Of a stretch of DNA of 64,000 bases, positions 8,432-17,402 are shown one piece after another. Numbering within the stretch: position 1 is the stretch's first letter; each line of letters starts with the position of its first letter. This DNA is from Candidatus Chloroploca sp. Khr17 (GTDB lineage Bacteria; Chloroflexota; Chloroflexia; Chloroflexales; Chloroflexaceae), in contig NZ_RYFF01000015.1 in assembly GCF_004138165.1 (NCBI RefSeq), positions 33,731 through 97,730 on the forward strand, read 5' to 3'. The notes beneath the pieces were generated by a model, which was not told the DNA's origin, did no database searches, and saw only the letters and a program-made list of their open reading frames with translations. A program made the position numbers and the translations under genes.

Positions 8432-9352
8432 ATGACCACATCCACCACCATCCGTATGTTCGTGCTGACGTTGCTTGTGCTAAGTTTGCTCACAGGCTGT
8501 GGGCAAACGCCAACGAGCAACCCAACAACCCCTTCGCGAGGTCAGGGGGCGATGGTGCCCGTCCTGGCGCTGTCAGAACTGGCCCCCGGGCCAAACCGTA
8601 TCGCGGTGGGCGTGTTGCAAGATGGCAGCCCAATCAACGATCCCGAACTGAGCCTCCCGATGCGCTTTTTCTACCTCGATGGCGGCAACGCGGCTGAGGT
8701 GCGCAGCGAGTCAACCGCCGTCTATCGCGGCGAGGGCCTCCCCTTTGGTCTCTATGTCGGCTACGCGACCTTTGATCAGCCCGGGGCATGGGGCGTCGAG
8801 ATCACGCTACCTCAGGCTGAAGGTGAGCCGGTTGTCTCACGGTTGCGGCTCGATGTGCTCGCCCAACCACAGGTTCCTGCGGTCGGGATGGCGGCCATCC
8901 CGACGAATAACCTGACGATCCGCGATCAACCCGATCTGACCCGCTTGACGTCAGATGCGCGACCTGATGCCGATCTCTACCAGATGACGATCAGTGAGGC
9001 CATTGCCGCCGAAAAACCCTTTGTCGTCGCCTTTTCGACCCCTGGTTATTGCCAGACTGCCGTCTGTGCGCCCAATCAGATGGTGCTCAAACAACTGAAA
9101 GACCAGTACCAGGCAAGCACCAATTTCATTCACGTCGAAGTGTACGCCTACCCGTTTGGCGAAAACTTCCAGGCCCAACGGTTTGTCCCATCGATGCGCG
9201 ACTGGAATCTACGTACCGAGCCGTGGACGTTCCTGGTTGATGCGAATGGCATTATTCAGGCCCGGTATGAAGGTGGCCTCACGTTTGCCGAACTGGAACC
9301 CGCCCTGGCTCAGCTTGCGGCTGGAGAACCGATTACCCCTCCTGGTGAATAG
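8432..9352 (+). CDS. Lipoprotein with C-terminal thioredoxin-like domain
   Basis: 306 residues from ATG 8432 (GGAG 9 nt upstream); an upstream in-frame ATG is rejected because the signal peptide starts here. Lipobox ends at Cys23 (LTGC). Residues about 50-160 look beta-rich and extracytoplasmic. Residues about 185-300 have a thioredoxin/TlpA-like pattern: 'KPFVVAFSTPGYCQTAVC', a cis-Pro-like 'TEPWTFLVDANG' and a closing helix. The two Cys are spaced CxxxxC rather than CxxC, as in SCO/DsbA-like variants, so redox activity or metal binding is possible but unproven. It is probably anchored outside the cytoplasmic membrane. Substrate unknown. Confidence 0.72.
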   Translation: MTTSTTIRMFVLTLLVLSLLTGCGQTPTSNPTTPSRGQGAMVPVLALSELAPGPNRIAVGVLQDGSPINDPELSLPMRFFYLDGGNAAEVRSESTAVYRGEGLPFGLYVGYATFDQPGAWGVEITLPQAEGEPVVSRLRLDVLAQPQVPAVGMAAIPTNNLTIRDQPDLTRLTSDARPDADLYQMTISEAIAAEKPFVVAFSTPGYCQTAVCAPNQMVLKQLKDQYQASTNFIHVEVYAYPFGENFQAQRFVPSMRDWNLRTEPWTFLVDANGIIQARYEGGLTFAELEPALAQLAAGEPITPPGE

Positions 9353-9360
9353 TCGCCCTG

Positions 9361-9393
9361 TGAAGAACGCAGGCCGAGGGGCTGCGTTCTTCA
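9361..9393. terminator. 12-bp-stem hairpin after the thioredoxin-like lipoprotein
   Basis: Arms 9361-9372 and 9382-9393 are perfect; it begins 8 nt after the stop at 9352 and ends 32 nt before the next ATG. No T-run follows. Confidence 0.6.
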
Positions 9394-9425
9394 GGTAGCC
9401 CAAGAAAGAAGAGAAGAGAACCCCT

Positions 9426-10454
9426 ATGATCGACCTGCGGAGTGATACCGTCACCTTGCCCAGTCCTGCGATGCGTGCCGCGATGAATGATGCCGAGCTT
9501 GGTGATGATGTCTATGGTGAAGACCCGACCGTGAACCGGCTTGAGACGCTGGCTGCCGAGATGGTCGGCAAAGAAGCGGCCATGCTGGTACCCAGCGGAA
9601 CCATGGGCAACCTGGCTGCGCTGCTTGCCCATGCGCAGCGCGGCCAGCGGGTGATTTGTGGCGATGAGAGCCATATTTACTACTACGAAGCTGGCGGGGC
9701 CTCGGCACTCGGCGGGCTTATCTATCATACCCTGCCAACGGCACACGACGGCAGTCTGCCGCTCGACGCTGTTCAGAAGGCCCTGGTCACGCTCAACGAT
9801 CCCCACCGTGCCCCGCCCGGTGTCTTTTGCCTCGAGAATACGCACAATCGCTGTGGGGGCACCGTCCTACCGGTACGCTATATGGAAGCCGCCTATCAGG
9901 CCGCACACGCCGCAGAGGTTCCTTTGCATCTTGATGGTGCCCGTATCTTTAATGCCGCTATTGCGCTAGATGTTGAAGTTCGTACACTTACCCGCTATAC
10001 TGATAGCGTGCAATTCTGCCTTTCAAAGGGTCTTGCGGCACCGGTTGGCTCAGTCCTTGCGGGAACAACCTCCTTCATCAGCAAGGCCCGCCGGGTACGC
10101 AAAATGCTGGGAGGCGGGATGCGCCAGGCAGGGGTCATTGCCGCCGCCGGTCTGGTTGCGTTGACCGAGATGGTCGATCGCCTTGCCGAAGATCATGCCA
10201 ATGCTCGCATGCTAGCCGAAGGTCTTGCCGATCTCCCCGGGCTGACCCTTGATCGCGGTCTGGTACAGACCGCCATTGTGCGCTTTGAAGTGACGGCGAT
10301 GGATGCGAGTACGTTCCTAAACAAACTTCGTAGCCATGGTGTATTGATGATCAGTATGGGTGGCACCACCATTCGTGCCGTCACCCATTATGGTATTGGC
10401 GAGCAAGATATCCACACCGCGATCAATGCCGTTCGCGCCGTGCTCAAGCCGTAA
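9426..10454 (+). CDS. ltaE: Low-specificity L-threonine aldolase
   Basis: 342 residues, full length for the family. This PLP enzyme splits L-threonine or L-allo-threonine to glycine and acetaldehyde. Seen: N-terminal 'MIDLRSDTVTLPSPAMR', 'DDVYGEDPTVNRLE', 'SGTMGN', the cofactor-binding Asp in 'LHLDGARIFNA' and the Schiff-base Lys201 in 'CLSKGLAAPVGS'. A purine-rich GAAGAGAA precedes the ATG. It is followed after 16 nt by the GGDEF gene, so the two may be co-transcribed. glyA (33.9-35.1 kb) is the other glycine enzyme in the window but is not linked. Confidence 0.93.
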   Translation: MIDLRSDTVTLPSPAMRAAMNDAELGDDVYGEDPTVNRLETLAAEMVGKEAAMLVPSGTMGNLAALLAHAQRGQRVICGDESHIYYYEAGGASALGGLIYHTLPTAHDGSLPLDAVQKALVTLNDPHRAPPGVFCLENTHNRCGGTVLPVRYMEAAYQAAHAAEVPLHLDGARIFNAAIALDVEVRTLTRYTDSVQFCLSKGLAAPVGSVLAGTTSFISKARRVRKMLGGGMRQAGVIAAAGLVALTEMVDRLAEDHANARMLAEGLADLPGLTLDRGLVQTAIVRFEVTAMDASTFLNKLRSHGVLMISMGGTTIRAVTHYGIGEQDIHTAINAVRAVLKP

Positions 10455-10470
10455 CCCAGGGTGTAGATCG

Positions 10471-12306
10471 ATGACCATGACAGGTTCCGCCCAGATCTGG
10501 GCTCCCATTGTCGCGCAACTCTCCGAGGCTGCGCTGCTGCTTGATGCTGACGATTGCCTGGTCACGGCAAGTAGCGTGATCCAGACAGCCCTCGAACCAG
10601 ACAGCTTGGTGCCTGGTACCCCCGTACGGCAGATCCTCGGGTTGCCCGCCCAAGCATCCCTGAGCGGAACCATCACCTTTTCATTTGGTGATTGCGACTG
10701 TGAATTAACGCTCCAACCAGTACCACTCTATGATGCGCAGGGGAATTTTAGTGGAACCCTGCTGATCCTCAAGGGATGGCTCATCGAGCAAGCCGTCTAT
10801 GCCCGTGAGCATAACCTCCGTGAAGTCTCGCTCATTATCAGTAGCGCCCTCGATATCGACCAGATCCTCGAACAGGTTGTCTGCCTCTCGATTGATCTGC
10901 TCAAGGCTGATGCAGGCTCGATGCCAATCTATGATCGCCAGCGCGATCGCCTGCTGCCAAGCTATGTCTTTGGCATCACGGCACCCATTCTCAAGCAACC
11001 GGTGCATCGTGGCACCGGGATCATCTGGCAGATGATTGATAGTGGACAGCCCTTCCTCAATAATACGTATGCCGCCGAGCCACGAGCTATTCCTGAATTG
11101 CTCGCCCAGGGTGTCTGGAGCGTTCTGGCTGTGCCGATTATGGCCAGCAATCAGATCATGGGCACGCTGAACCTCTATCGAATCAGCAATAAAACACCGT
11201 TCAACGAGCGTGATATCGAACTGCTCGAAATTATTAGTCGGCAGGCAGGGGTTGCCCTCCAGAATGCACGCCGCTACCATGCCGTCGTTCGGGAGTCCGA
11301 GCGGCGTGCGCTGCTCTACAAAGCAAGTCTCAGTTTCGGGGCGGCCCCCGATCTCGAACATCTCTATGAGGCGATCCACGAGGCGATCACGGAACTCGTT
11401 GCCTGTGATATTTGTACGATCGTCCGCTTTGATCGGGTGACACGCGAACTAGAGTATGTCTATCTTGTCCATCAAGAGCAACGGGAACCGGTCTTTCGCC
11501 AAGCCCTTGACCAGAGTCTACTCAGCTCTATCGTGCAAACCGGCATGGCCCTGCGCATTACCAGTAATGCCGCAATGACCGAGCCAGTACCGCTCATCGA
11601 GCCAATGACGGTCGTTGAACATTCTTCGGGTTCATTGCTTGCGGTGGCCTTGCAAGTTGGGGAAACAACCATTGGGGCGCTGAGTATTCGTTCACGCGAA
11701 CCTAATATGTATGATGCGAGTGACTTGACCACCATCGAGACCCTGGCCGCCACTGCCGCCATCGCGATGCAAAAGGCCTATCTCTTCAACCAGGTGGAAG
11801 CACTCGCCACCATTGATGAACTGACCGGGATCGCGAATCGACGTTACTTTTTTGAAGAGGCTCGCTACGAGCTTGAACGAGCGCTGCGCTACAAACGCCC
11901 GGTGAGCCTGCTGATGCTTGACGCCGATTATTTCAAGCAGATCAACGACACCTATGGCCATAGCATCGGCGATCAGGTGTTGCAACAGATTGCGACGCGC
12001 TGCAAAGCAGTCCTACGCGAGGTTGATATCTTTGGGCGCTATGGCGGCGAAGAGTTTCTGGTGCTGATGCCCGAAACAGATCTCGCCGAGGCTGGCATCG
12101 CTGGTGACCGCCTACGTCAGATTGTCGCCAGCCAGCCCATTCTGACCGAAGCCGGGCCAGTAACAACCAGTATCAGCGTCGGCGTCGCCGCATTTGACGT
12201 TGGTAGCACCGGAACGATTGAACTCTTGCTTGACCGGGCCGATAAAGCCCTCTATGAAGCCAAAAACGCCGGGCGCAACCAGACCTACTATTACCGTGAA
12301 GCATGA
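10471..12306 (+). CDS. GAF-domain diguanylate cyclase
   Basis: 611 residues from ATG 10471 (an upstream in-frame ATG lies inside ltaE and is rejected). Residues about 1-110 look PAS-like; two GAF domains follow at about 120-290 and 300-460, each of the form expected for small-molecule or light sensing. The C-terminal GGDEF domain (about 475-610) has 'YGGEEF' as active site, and 'REVD' exactly five residues before it, matching the RxxD inhibitory site for c-di-GMP feedback. It should therefore synthesise c-di-GMP from GTP in the cytoplasm; no transmembrane segment is visible. A second, broken GGDEF fragment is at 60151-60369. Confidence 0.9.
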   Translation: MTMTGSAQIWAPIVAQLSEAALLLDADDCLVTASSVIQTALEPDSLVPGTPVRQILGLPAQASLSGTITFSFGDCDCELTLQPVPLYDAQGNFSGTLLILKGWLIEQAVYAREHNLREVSLIISSALDIDQILEQVVCLSIDLLKADAGSMPIYDRQRDRLLPSYVFGITAPILKQPVHRGTGIIWQMIDSGQPFLNNTYAAEPRAIPELLAQGVWSVLAVPIMASNQIMGTLNLYRISNKTPFNERDIELLEIISRQAGVALQNARRYHAVVRESERRALLYKASLSFGAAPDLEHLYEAIHEAITELVACDICTIVRFDRVTRELEYVYLVHQEQREPVFRQALDQSLLSSIVQTGMALRITSNAAMTEPVPLIEPMTVVEHSSGSLLAVALQVGETTIGALSIRSREPNMYDASDLTTIETLAATAAIAMQKAYLFNQVEALATIDELTGIANRRYFFEEARYELERALRYKRPVSLLMLDADYFKQINDTYGHSIGDQVLQQIATRCKAVLREVDIFGRYGGEEFLVLMPETDLAEAGIAGDRLRQIVASQPILTEAGPVTTSISVGVAAFDVGSTGTIELLLDRADKALYEAKNAGRNQTYYYREA

Positions 12307-12475
12307 TCGCCCCTCAAGACCTGCGCCAGCATGCCCGGTCTTCTGTTTATGTGCGCCGCCAGGCTGGACAAACGAGACTCCTTGCGCTCAGCCCGTCGGC
12401 GCCATAGTCTTCCAGGGCATCATCTGCTTTGCTCCTGGTGTCGTGGGGCTGATGGCTTTTCAGCATGAAATGTCG

Positions 12476-12481
12476 TATAAT
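12476..12481 (+). promoter_or_regulatory. -10 box candidate
   Basis: TATAAT 92 nt before the ATG at 12573; a -35 match is weak. The surrounding gap 12307-12572 holds nothing else that I recognise. Confidence 0.35.
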
Positions 12482-12572
12482 CGCTGCCAACATGTCGCCT
12501 ACCGAACGTGTACGACATCGTATTTTTCTGTGCCGTAATGTGCGGCATAGCAGATGATCAGGAGTCGCAACG

Positions 12573-13013
12573 ATGCACAGTTTCCTTCGCAAAGCTGGTT
12601 ATGTCCTGGCAAATATGGTCGTCATGGTCATCTTGCATGGCAATAGCAAGCAGTTCTGGCCAAAAATCCCCTACCTCAGCCTGCGCAACGAGGGTACCCC
12701 CGAGCATATGCGTCTCCTGTTGCATACTACCACTATCGTTACCGCAGGCCAAGCTCTGATCGGGCAGATGCCACGTGAGCGGTGGCTGCCACGCGCCATT
12801 GTCCTCGGGCTGATCCCCGCTTCACTGCCCCTCTTGCTCTTCTTTGGGCAAAAGGTTCTGCGCCTGCAAGGCCAGGCCGCCGAGGTCTACAATCTGGCGC
12901 TGGTGCCGATCCTGCCCATTGCCTCAACCCTCCTCGAAGATGCGATCACTGGCTCGCTCGCCGCGATTGACCACGCCCCCGAGGATCAGGCTGATTATTC
13001 GCACCTCGTCTAA
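12573..13013 (+). CDS. Small membrane protein of unknown function
   Basis: 146 residues with GGAG at 12561-12564. I do not recognise the family. Three hydrophobic stretches are visible (about 8-22, 70-92 and 105-125), with a short charged, acidic C-terminus. The N-terminal half has 'WPKIPYLSLRNEGTPEHMRL'. It stands alone between a -10 candidate and a palindromic repeat. Coding potential rests on the clean ribosome-binding site, codon use like the neighbours and the membrane pattern. Confidence 0.6.
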   Translation: MHSFLRKAGYVLANMVVMVILHGNSKQFWPKIPYLSLRNEGTPEHMRLLLHTTTIVTAGQALIGQMPRERWLPRAIVLGLIPASLPLLLFFGQKVLRLQGQAAEVYNLALVPILPIASTLLEDAITGSLAAIDHAPEDQADYSHLV

Positions 13014-13044
13014 TTAGTCTGAGAACTACATGTCCCGGTAGCGC

Positions 13045-13119
13045 CGCCGACCACGAATACTGAGCACGAAGAAACGAATATGGGCTACCCCATGCGCTCT
13101 TCGTTCATTCGTGGTCGGC
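13045..13119. repeat. ACGAAT palindromic element (family C), copy 1
   Basis: An inverted repeat whose arms start and end with CCGACCACGAAT and ATTCGTGGTCGG, with inner ACGAA/TTCGT pairs. The same element with the same left flank (CGGTAGC-CCGCCGACCACGAATACTGA) recurs at 48401 and, with a diverged left flank, at 58202. It lies in the 237-nt gap between convergent genes. Confidence 0.8.
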
Positions 13120-13128
13120 TGACGACGC

Positions 13129-13163
13129 CAGCAAACTTAGGGGTGTGTAACGTAAGTTTGCTG
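13129..13163. repeat. 11-bp-stem hairpin
   Basis: CAGCAAACTTA (13129-13139) pairs with TAAGTTTGCTG (13153-13163). It lies directly after the family C element and before the leftward gene ending at 13251. It may terminate that gene or be part of the repeat. Positions 13164-13250 hold nothing recognisable. Confidence 0.5.
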
Positions 13164-13250
13164 ACATGACTGGGCTCGCAAGCAGGTCATGCTGAACGGA
13201 GCCGCTGCCGTTGGGACGCCTAAGACCTCACAGGTCTGCGATAACCCTGC

Positions 13251-14669
13251 TCACGGCGAGACCGCCGCCTGGACGGCGGCAATGATCTTGCGATACCCCG
13301 TGCACCGACACAGATTGCCACTCAACGCGGCCTGGATCTGCGCCAGATCCGGGGCAGGGTGCTCTTCGAGGAGTTTCGCCCCGGCCATCAGCATCCCCGG
13401 GATGCAGTAACCACATTGCACCGCACCTTCGGCAATAAAGCTCGCTTGCAAGGGGTGTAAAAACTGGCCGTCAGGGGCCGTCGCCGCCAAGCCTTCGATC
13501 GTCGTGACGTGACGCCCATGCGCCTGCCCAGCGGGCACCAGGCAACTCATCACCGCTTGCCCGTCAAGCCAAACGGTACACGCACCACACTCGCCTTCGG
13601 CACACCCCTCTTTGGTGCCTGTTTGCTGCACATCTTCCCGCAAGGCGTCAAGCAGGGTCTTGTGGGGCGAGAAGCGCACCGCGCTTCCGTTCACGATCGC
13701 CTCGACCTGCGCAAGCGGAACCAGCGGTTCCCCTCTGGTCGCCACCGCTTCCGGGGCCACGGTGCTCAACAAGACCGGCGAGGCAGGCCAGTCAGCCGCA
13801 TGCGTACCCGTCGCTAGCCGCTCGAGCACACGCTCCACGAGACCAACCACCACGGTGCGGCGATACTCAGCCGAACCACGTACATCGTCAATCGGGGCCA
13901 TGGCCTGCAAGGTCAAGCGGGCCGCCTCTGCCATCTGTTCACGCTGCAACGGTTGACCCGCGAGCGCTGCTTCGGCGGCAGTGGCCCGAACAATCGTCGG
14001 GGCGACACAGCCGAGCGCGATCTTCGCACGCGCAACAACTGGCGTTTCCTGATCAAGTGGGGCCGCCAGGTCAAGGACAACAGCGACATTGACCACAGCG
14101 ATCGCTTGCGCACGCCGCAACCCAAGCTTGAGAAACATGCCCCGCTGATGCGGCTGGAGCATCGGCACGCGCACTTCGCGCACCAGTTCACCAGGGCGCA
14201 ACACGGTGCGTCGGACACCAGTATAAAAGGCCTCGCTTGACACCAGACGCTCACCGTCAGGCCCACATACCACCAGTTCAGCCCCAAGGGCCATCAGCGC
14301 CGTAATCGTATCATTTGCCGGTGAAGCCGTGACCAGATTGCCGACAACCGTCCCGCGCGCCCGGATCTGCGGCGCACCAACCTCAAGACACGCCTGGGCC
14401 AGCGGCAACGCCGTGTGGGCACAAAGCGCCGAGGCCACGATATCGTTGTGCGTCGCCAGGGCCCCGATCCGCACCTGCCCCGCCTCTTCACGCACGTAAC
14501 GCAGCGCCTCGATCCGAGTCAGATCAATCAAGGTTGCCGTCGGGCGCACCCCGTGATCCAGTTCAACCAAAACATCGGTGCCACCGGCAATCACCCGGGC
14601 CTCGGGCAGCGAGGCGACCAGGGCCAGCGCCTCGTCAAACGTGTGCGGCTGATAATAGGTCTTCCACAT
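13251..14669 (-). CDS. Molybdenum hydroxylase FAD subunit fused to [2Fe-2S] subunit
   Basis: 472 residues. N-terminal FAD-binding domain of the CoxM/XdhB type (about 1-175: 'ARVIAGGTDVLVEL', 'RARGTVVGNLVTASPANDT'), then the CO-dehydrogenase flavoprotein C-terminal domain (about 180-285), then a complete CoxS/XdhC-type iron-sulfur module (about 320-470) with 'CAEGECGACTVW', 'QCGYCIPGM' and 'NLCRCTGY' supplying eight cluster Cys. The electron-transfer order is FAD first and [2Fe-2S] second, reversed from classical XdhA. The catalytic Mo-pterin subunit is not next to it. The upstream neighbour is an allantoate/carbamoyl-type hydrolase 11 nt away, so purine or ureide breakdown is a reasonable inference. 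Confidence 0.88.
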   Translation of the reverse strand: MWKTYYQPHTFDEALALVASLPEARVIAGGTDVLVELDHGVRPTATLIDLTRIEALRYVREEAGQVRIGALATHNDIVASALCAHTALPLAQACLEVGAPQIRARGTVVGNLVTASPANDTITALMALGAELVVCGPDGERLVSSEAFYTGVRRTVLRPGELVREVRVPMLQPHQRGMFLKLGLRRAQAIAVVNVAVVLDLAAPLDQETPVVARAKIALGCVAPTIVRATAAEAALAGQPLQREQMAEAARLTLQAMAPIDDVRGSAEYRRTVVVGLVERVLERLATGTHAADWPASPVLLSTVAPEAVATRGEPLVPLAQVEAIVNGSAVRFSPHKTLLDALREDVQQTGTKEGCAEGECGACTVWLDGQAVMSCLVPAGQAHGRHVTTIEGLAATAPDGQFLHPLQASFIAEGAVQCGYCIPGMLMAGAKLLEEHPAPDLAQIQAALSGNLCRCTGYRKIIAAVQAAVSP

Positions 14670-14680
14670 AGGCTTCGTCT

Positions 14681-15922
14681 CTACGCCTGGCTAAGGGCAG
14701 CCAGGCTATGGGCAAGCACCGCCACGCCCTGGCCGATTTGCTCAAGATCGCTATACTCGTCAGCACGATGGCTAATACCGCCACGACTCGGAATAAAGAT
14801 CATCGCCGTCGGGCAGATGCGGGCCATAAAGAGGCTATCATGATAGGCACGACTGATCATGATCAGCCGGGGGAGACCGATGCGATCACAGACCTTGATG
14901 ATCGTCTCGACCACCGCCGGATCACAGGTAGCAGGTGGATCAGCATTGAGTTCAATCAGATCATACGTGACGTGACGACGAGCACAGATTGCTTCGGTCG
15001 AAGCCTTGATCGCCTGCAAGACATGATCGCGGCGTTCCAGGTCAATATCGCGCACATCAATCTCAAGGGTCGCCACATTCGGGATCGCATTGACCGCGCC
15101 GGGGCCAATCGTAAAAATGCCGGTGGTTGCAACCGTATCGCGGCTTCCCGTGCCAAGGGCCGCCGCTTCAACCGCCAGCGCCAGTTCAGCCCCGGCCAGC
15201 AGCGCATCGCGCCGCTCGAGCATCAGGACAGATCCAGCATGACCACTCTGCCCTCTCATCGCGACGCGCAGCGCGGCTGGTGCCGCGATCGCCCGTACCA
15301 CGCCGATCGGCAGGCCCTCAACTTCCAGTAATGGCCCCTGCTCAATATGCAATTCAACAAACGCGGCATAGGCCCCAGGTGCCAGGGCAACTTCTTCGAG
15401 CGGGGCCGTAAAGCCAGCGCTTGTGCGCCATTCATCGAGGCTCCGCCCTTGCCCATCGCGCAACTGGCGCAACTGGTCAGGCGTGAGCGACCCGATCATC
15501 GCCCGACTGCCCAGGCATCCCAGGCCAAACCGGGTCGGTTCTTCACTCGTAAAGAGGATCAGTTCCAGCGAGCGCTGCGGCTGAAAGCCGGCCCGCCGCA
15601 GCGCCCGCAAAGCTTCAAGCGCCCCGACGACCCCAACGGTACCATCAAAACGACCAGCATGAGGAAGCGCATCAAGATGCGAACCACTCGCGACCGCAGG
15701 CAAATCGGGTTCACGCCCAGGCCAGCGGGCAAAGAGAGTGCCCAGGCCATCTTCGCGCACAACCAGACCCGCCTCGTCACACTGCTGACGCAGATAGGCC
15801 CGCGCACGCAGATCTGCCGGGCCATAGACCAGGCGAGTCACACCCGGAGGTTCATCATCTGAACAGGCCGCCAGCGCGTCGAGATCAACTCCTAGTGCCT
15901 CTACATCAATAATCAGTTCCAT
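14681..15922 (-). CDS. Zn-dependent M20-family amidohydrolase (allantoate / N-carbamoyl amino acid type)
   Basis: 413 residues from ATG 15922 (a TTG 12 nt earlier is possible). The fold is that of M20 dinuclear zinc hydrolases, subfamily hydantoinase/carbamoylase: 'ASGSHLDALPHAGRFDGTVG' carries the metal His and Asp, 'LFTSEEPTRFG' the Glu pair, 'ELHIEQGPLLE' the late His, and 'YHDSLFMARICPT' the last ligand. Such enzymes release ammonia and CO2 from allantoate, ureidoglycine or N-carbamoyl amino acids. The linked FAD/Fe-S molybdo-hydroxylase subunit favours a purine-ureide role, but N-carbamoyl-amino acid hydrolysis is equally possible from sequence alone. Confidence 0.87.
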   Translation of the reverse strand: MELIIDVEALGVDLDALAACSDDEPPGVTRLVYGPADLRARAYLRQQCDEAGLVVREDGLGTLFARWPGREPDLPAVASGSHLDALPHAGRFDGTVGVVGALEALRALRRAGFQPQRSLELILFTSEEPTRFGLGCLGSRAMIGSLTPDQLRQLRDGQGRSLDEWRTSAGFTAPLEEVALAPGAYAAFVELHIEQGPLLEVEGLPIGVVRAIAAPAALRVAMRGQSGHAGSVLMLERRDALLAGAELALAVEAAALGTGSRDTVATTGIFTIGPGAVNAIPNVATLEIDVRDIDLERRDHVLQAIKASTEAICARRHVTYDLIELNADPPATCDPAVVETIIKVCDRIGLPRLIMISRAYHDSLFMARICPTAMIFIPSRGGISHRADEYSDLEQIGQGVAVLAHSLAALSQA

Positions 15923-15980
15923 AAGGCTACTCAAAAAAAGGCGACGCTGAAGCTATTGTAACACAGGCAGCTGCTTTGGC

Positions 15981-17360
15981 TTAGCGTACCGCATCCGTCC
16001 CTAGCACCACCACCACCGGCGCAGAGCTCGCCACACCTTCGGGCAGTGGCCCATTCACCAGACGCGCCTTGAGCGTCTGAGCCACGCGACGGCTTGTTGT
16101 CGGCGCACCACCGGTATGGTACACGCTGGTCTGTTCACCAACAAGGGGGGCATTCGCTGCGGGAAGCATACGGAAGCCGGCTTGCTCGAGATCGAGGCTG
16201 ACCAGGCGAGCCAGGCCAGGCACATCAGTGCCATTGAAGACCTGCACCTCAACTTCTTCGACCACTTCAACCGGGCGTTGCTGCCATGCATCAAGCAAAG
16301 CTTGAACCGCCGCCTGATCCCAGATCAGGTTCGTCCCATTGGTGGCGGCAAGTTGCACGGGGCCAAGCCCAAACTGGCCAAGCGCACCAGGCTCAACCGT
16401 AGCCGCCAGACGCGCCAGCGCAAACAACACATCGAGACGCGCCACCGGCAACGTTGTCACCACAGGCGAAATTCCATCACCACTGCCACCAACCGCACGC
16501 ACCAGGGCCGGCAACGTCACGACCTGCCCAAGCAAGCCGCGCTCACGCACTTCCTGCAGGATCGCCTGCACAACTTGCTGTTGACGCTGCGCCCGGCCAA
16601 AGTCACTATCCTGATGGCGCGTACGTGCATAGATCAGCGCCGTGGCCCCATCCATCCTTTGCGGACCCGGGGCAAACTCGACGCGCATCACCCCAAAATC
16701 ATCAGTTGGGTACGCTTCATCAATCAGGCGCGACGGCACATCAATTGTCACCCCACCGAGCGCATCAATGATCTGGGCAAAGCCGGCAAAGTTGACTGTC
16801 GCCACAAAATCAACCCGCATGTTGCGCTCACGCAGCTGCAACAACGCCTCGACTGTCTCTGCGGCCAGCGCCATCCCGCCCTGCTGCGGCGTGGTAGTGT
16901 CACCATAGAGACTCGTCGCCCCGGCGTAGCCCTGACCATACGCGGCATTGATCTTGGTGACATCGAGGCCCACCGCCGGAATGGCAACCTGGCTATCACG
17001 TGGAATCGAGAGCAACGATACCCAGCGCCCCGCCGGATCAAGCCGAGCCAGCATCAAGGTATCGCCACGGACACCCTCTTGCGGGAAGCCAGGGCGCTCG
17101 TCGGTACCAATAATCAGCAGGTTCGCCCCGATCAGCGGTGAGGCAAGCGGCGCATTGGGACGGGCATCGGCCAGCGTGATCGCCCGTGACAGGCTGAAAA
17201 TCTGCCAGTAGATCAGCCCGATCACCAGCAGCACCAACCCGAACCCCAGACCAAGCCACAGCCGCACACGCGACCAGAAGGTACGACGAGGTGGACGTGA
17301 CTGGGCCGGCTGAGCGGCACGTTGCTGGCGTTCAGGCATCACTGTTGTTTGCTTGCTCAT
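15981..17360 (-). CDS. LytR-CpsA-Psr (LCP) family protein with LytR_C domain
   Basis: 459 residues from ATG 17360 (MSKQTT); an upstream in-frame start is less likely. A positively charged N-tail and one membrane helix (about 40-62) precede the LCP catalytic domain (about 80-260) with 'RGDTLMLARLDP', 'SIPRDSQV' and the closing 'ARTRHQDSDFGRAQRQQQ', the conserved Arg/Asp set that binds polyprenyl pyrophosphate. A C-terminal LytR_C domain (about 355-455) begins 'EVQVFNGTDVPGLA'. LCP enzymes attach glycopolymers to peptidoglycan outside the membrane. It follows murI after a 42-nt gap, giving a cell-wall group. Confidence 0.9.
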   Translation of the reverse strand: MSKQTTVMPERQQRAAQPAQSRPPRRTFWSRVRLWLGLGFGLVLLVIGLIYWQIFSLSRAITLADARPNAPLASPLIGANLLIIGTDERPGFPQEGVRGDTLMLARLDPAGRWVSLLSIPRDSQVAIPAVGLDVTKINAAYGQGYAGATSLYGDTTTPQQGGMALAAETVEALLQLRERNMRVDFVATVNFAGFAQIIDALGGVTIDVPSRLIDEAYPTDDFGVMRVEFAPGPQRMDGATALIYARTRHQDSDFGRAQRQQQVVQAILQEVRERGLLGQVVTLPALVRAVGGSGDGISPVVTTLPVARLDVLFALARLAATVEPGALGQFGLGPVQLAATNGTNLIWDQAAVQALLDAWQQRPVEVVEEVEVQVFNGTDVPGLARLVSLDLEQAGFRMLPAANAPLVGEQTSVYHTGGAPTTSRRVAQTLKARLVNGPLPEGVASSAPVVVVLGTDAVR

Positions 17361-17402
17361 GGGTGCTATTGTAGCAGATCCATGCTGAAGGCAGGCCAAC
17401 AA

